DNA of 64,000 nucleotides from Verrucosispora sp. NA02020 (GTDB lineage Bacteria; Actinomycetota; Actinomycetes; Mycobacteriales; Micromonosporaceae), in contig NZ_CP054923.1 in assembly GCF_013364215.1 (NCBI RefSeq), positions 682,001-746,000 on the forward strand, read 5' to 3'. This document shows positions 62,065 to 64,000 of this stretch, piece after piece. The translations under genes and the position numbers were made by a program. Every line of letters begins with the position of its first letter. Positions within the stretch are counted from its first letter, which is position 1. The notes under the pieces are model-generated. The model did no database searches and was not told the origin of the DNA. It was given only the letters and a program-made list of their open reading frames with translations.

Positions 62065-64000
62065 ATGGCGAGCGACACCCATCCGGATCCTGACAAACTC
62101 GATGCGCTCGCCGCGCAGTGGGAGGCCAAGGCCGAGGACCTCGATCGGTTGCGCCTCGTACCGGCGAAGGCCCTGAACCAGGTCGGCAACTGGCAGGGTA
62201 GCGGTCGGGCAGCGGCTACCCGCACGCTGCCCAATCTTGAGAAGAACCTCCGCAACACCGCCGAGTTGTGTCGCCGCTGGGCCCGACGGTTGCGCAAGAT
62301 GGCGGACGAGATCCGCAAGAAGCTCGAAGAGCTCCGCAAACAGTCGCTCGTCACGATCCTGAGCGTCATCTTCGGACTGCTCTTCGGTTTCATCGTCGGT
62401 TTCGCGATCGGCCCGGCGCTTGCCGCGCTCGTCGCGGCGATGGCGCGGGCGGTCGCCGGTCTCGCCACGGCGCTGCGGGCCATCATCAACCTGTCGTTCC
62501 AGTTCGGTGTCGGCGCGGCCGTGTTCGGTTCCACCCAACTTGCCGCCGAGGTCTTCGCCCAGGCGATCGCGTCGCACGTCGACGGCAAGTTCGAGATCAC
62601 CAACGAGAGTTGGATCAGCGTCGGTGCCGCCGCCGGTCTGGGCGGTCTGTTCGGACTCTCCACCCGGGGACTCGGCAAGGTCGGCGGCGGTGGGCCGAAG
62701 TCGACCGACGTGCCGACGGTCAAGGGCCTGGACGGCACGAACACCGGTGGCCGACCCAGCGACACCCCCACCCCGGACCCACGGACCGGTCGCGGAGACG
62801 TGCCGGGTGTCGGCTCGCCGGACGGCCCTCCGCTCGGCGCACCACCCCCGTACGGTGCTGTCGGTGGCCGGCCCCCGACGCCGGGCCCGGTCAGTGCCAG
62901 TTCGACGCCGCCACCGGTCCGCCCTGTCGGTGGGCGGGGAAACGCCGGTGGTGCCGCGCCGACGCGGACCACCCGACCCACCACGGTCGACCAACCCCCA
63001 CCCTCGGCGCTCGGCGGCGCGCCGGCGCGGACCACACCGCCACCGGCCCGCCTCGACGGCCCGGTGAACACGCCACCACCAGCCCAACCGCAACCCCGCG
63101 CCGGGGTGCCGCAGCCCGACGGTCGGCCACCGGCGGTCGGCAACGGCAACGCGGCCAGCAGCCTGCCACCGCCCGCCCGCACCACTCCGCCGCCGAAGGC
63201 CGACGCGGGTGCTCCACCCGTCGGTTCGCGGACGCCGGGTGGACCGGCGATGGCCGGAGTGGACGCGCCCGCGCCGCCTCCGCGCGCCGTCGCCGCCGAT
63301 CCTCGGCCGCCGTCGGTGCTGACGCCCGAGCCGGCGCCCGGCGGAGGACGGCCGCCTGCGGCGAGCCCGGACCTGCCCGCCACCCCCGCTGGTGGGCGGC
63401 CGCCCGCCGCGAGCCCGGACCTGCCCGCCACCCCGGCTGGTGGACGGCCGCCCGCCGCCAGCCCCGACCTGCCCGCGACCCCGGGCGCGGGTCGGGACGT
63501 ACCCGTCAACGGCCCTGCCCGGGACGTGTCACCGATCGCCCCCGAACCGGTCCGGCACGGCACTCCGCCGCCGGGCCAGGGCCTGACGGTCGATCCGCCC
63601 GTGGCACGGCCCGGTGGCGTCGGCGCGGTGACGGACGTTCCCCCGCCGACTGGCAGACCTGCCGGTACCACTCCCGATGCCACGGTGTCGGTGCCACCGC
63701 CCGGCCGCCCGGTCCAGCCGGGTGTCGAGGGGAACCCGGTGAACACGCCCGGCGGCGGCACCATCGGCGGGGCCCCGCGTCCAGGGCGTCCCGTCGAGGG
63801 AATCCCGGCCAACCAGGTGGTCGACGTCCCCACGCCCACCCCGAGACCGGCCACCCCCGAGCCGTCCACACCGGTGCCACCCGCCGGGCAGCCCGGCCCA
63901 CGGGGCAACCTCGCCGCCACCGACCTGCCGGCCGACGTCAGGACCCCGGTCACCACGCGACCACCGCTGGACCGGGCACCCGTCTCCGGCGAGCCGCCGG
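62065..64000 (+). CDS. Large WXG-membrane-proline-rich protein, N-terminal part (effector-like)
   Basis: The frame is open to the window edge (at least 645 codons). The first about 95 residues are a WXG100-like hairpin with Trp43-Gln-Gly45 in VGNWQGSGRAA. Hydrophobic helices follow near 96-135 and 140-165 (ILSVIFGLLFGFIVGFAIG), then an Ala/Gly loop. From about 215 a very long Pro/Gly/Ala/Arg low-complexity stretch holds three 16-residue repeats at 426-473. WXG plus membrane-like segment plus long Pro-rich linker is the front of many polymorphic toxins, whose toxic domain is at the far C-terminus, here outside the window. A structural surface protein is an alternative. Confidence 0.75.
   Translation, partial: MASDTHPDPDKLDALAAQWEAKAEDLDRLRLVPAKALNQVGNWQGSGRAAATRTLPNLEKNLRNTAELCRRWARRLRKMADEIRKKLEELRKQSLVTILSVIFGLLFGFIVGFAIGPALAALVAAMARAVAGLATALRAIINLSFQFGVGAAVFGSTQLAAEVFAQAIASHVDGKFEITNESWISVGAAAGLGGLFGLSTRGLGKVGGGGPKSTDVPTVKGLDGTNTGGRPSDTPTPDPRTGRGDVPGVGSPDGPPLGAPPPYGAVGGRPPTPGPVSASSTPPPVRPVGGRGNAGGAAPTRTTRPTTVDQPPPSALGGAPARTTPPPARLDGPVNTPPPAQPQPRAGVPQPDGRPPAVGNGNAASSLPPPARTTPPPKADAGAPPVGSRTPGGPAMAGVDAPAPPPRAVAADPRPPSVLTPEPAPGGGRPPAASPDLPATPAGGRPPAASPDLPATPAGGRPPAASPDLPATPGAGRDVPVNGPARDVSPIAPEPVRHGTPPPGQGLTVDPPVARPGGVGAVTDVPPPTGRPAGTTPDATVSVPPPGRPVQPGVEGNPVNTPGGGTIGGAPRPGRPVEGIPANQVVDVPTPTPRPATPEPSTPVPPAGQPGPRGNLAATDLPADVRTPVTTRPPLDRAPVSGEPP
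63340..63483 (+). repeat. Three 48-bp tandem repeats (GGRPPAASPDLPATPA)
   Basis: Units at 63340, 63388 and 63436 encode the same 16 residues, with silent changes and one altered final residue. They lie in the proline-rich linker of the right-edge gene. Confidence 0.9.

Overview
The window is about 64 kb of very GC-rich DNA with actinobacterial gene style: frequent GTG starts, ATGA and TGATG overlaps, a SigC-type sigma factor, WXG100 proteins, a CsoR regulator and a C-minus bL36. I read it as a filamentous actinomycete, most likely a Micromonosporaceae member such as Micromonospora. That assignment rests on general resemblance, because no rRNA or marker phylogeny is available here.

Positions 1-25,300 are chromosomal housekeeping and stress genes with a recurring copper theme. 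A c-di-AMP (ydaO) riboswitch leads into a truncated secreted coiled-coil gene at the left edge. Next come a YibE/F membrane protein, then csoR divergent from copZ, a His-rich secreted protein and the CopA ATPase, with two CsoR-type operators between them. CsbD and sigC follow, with a zinc-finger anti-sigma gene convergent to sigC. After a GH15 hydrolase, a lactone oxidase coupled to a sensory-rhodopsin-transducer-like protein, YnfA, a glycosyltransferase, an ABC exporter and a royal-jelly-family protein, there is a second copper set: a PCu(A)C lipoprotein, a Tat-exported Dyp peroxidase and a CopC protein. A molybdate set (HTH-TOBE regulator, modABC) meets a convergent CopB-type ATPase. That ATPase sits downstream of a tiny gene for alternative ribosomal protein bL36.

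Positions 25,300-34,000 hold regulator-target pairs: two TetR genes, each divergent from an enzyme gene with a tandem palindromic operator between, and a NarL-type two-component system divergent from an ABC exporter operon.

Positions 34,064-41,791 are a 7.5-kb genomic island. It is bounded by two 150-bp direct repeats that differ at one base. Each repeat ends in the anticodon loop of a tRNA-Arg(CCT) gene. The left copy keeps only the 5' half of the tRNA and the right copy continues into a complete gene. Cargo: an AbiEii-type toxin with its antitoxin partner, a TOTE-type primase-helicase, a small CcbP-like protein with a coupled uncharacterised partner, and a decayed IS110 transposase joined to a truncated D-amino-acid oxidase. 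No integrase is visible.

Positions 41,869-64,000 are a WXG100/type VII-type secretion locus without core secretion genes in view. It has a single 4,459-residue protein divergent from two WXG100 genes and a one-pass membrane protein with an external discoidin domain. Beyond lie a protein of seven YD/RHS-like repeats ending in a C-terminal WXG100-like domain, a coupled helical partner, a further WXG100 gene, and the start of a large WXG-membrane-proline-rich protein running off the right edge. A ~170-residue module occurs twice in the giant protein and once in the membrane protein. This shared module, together with the reversed architecture of the YD protein, makes this locus the best candidate for an undescribed system.
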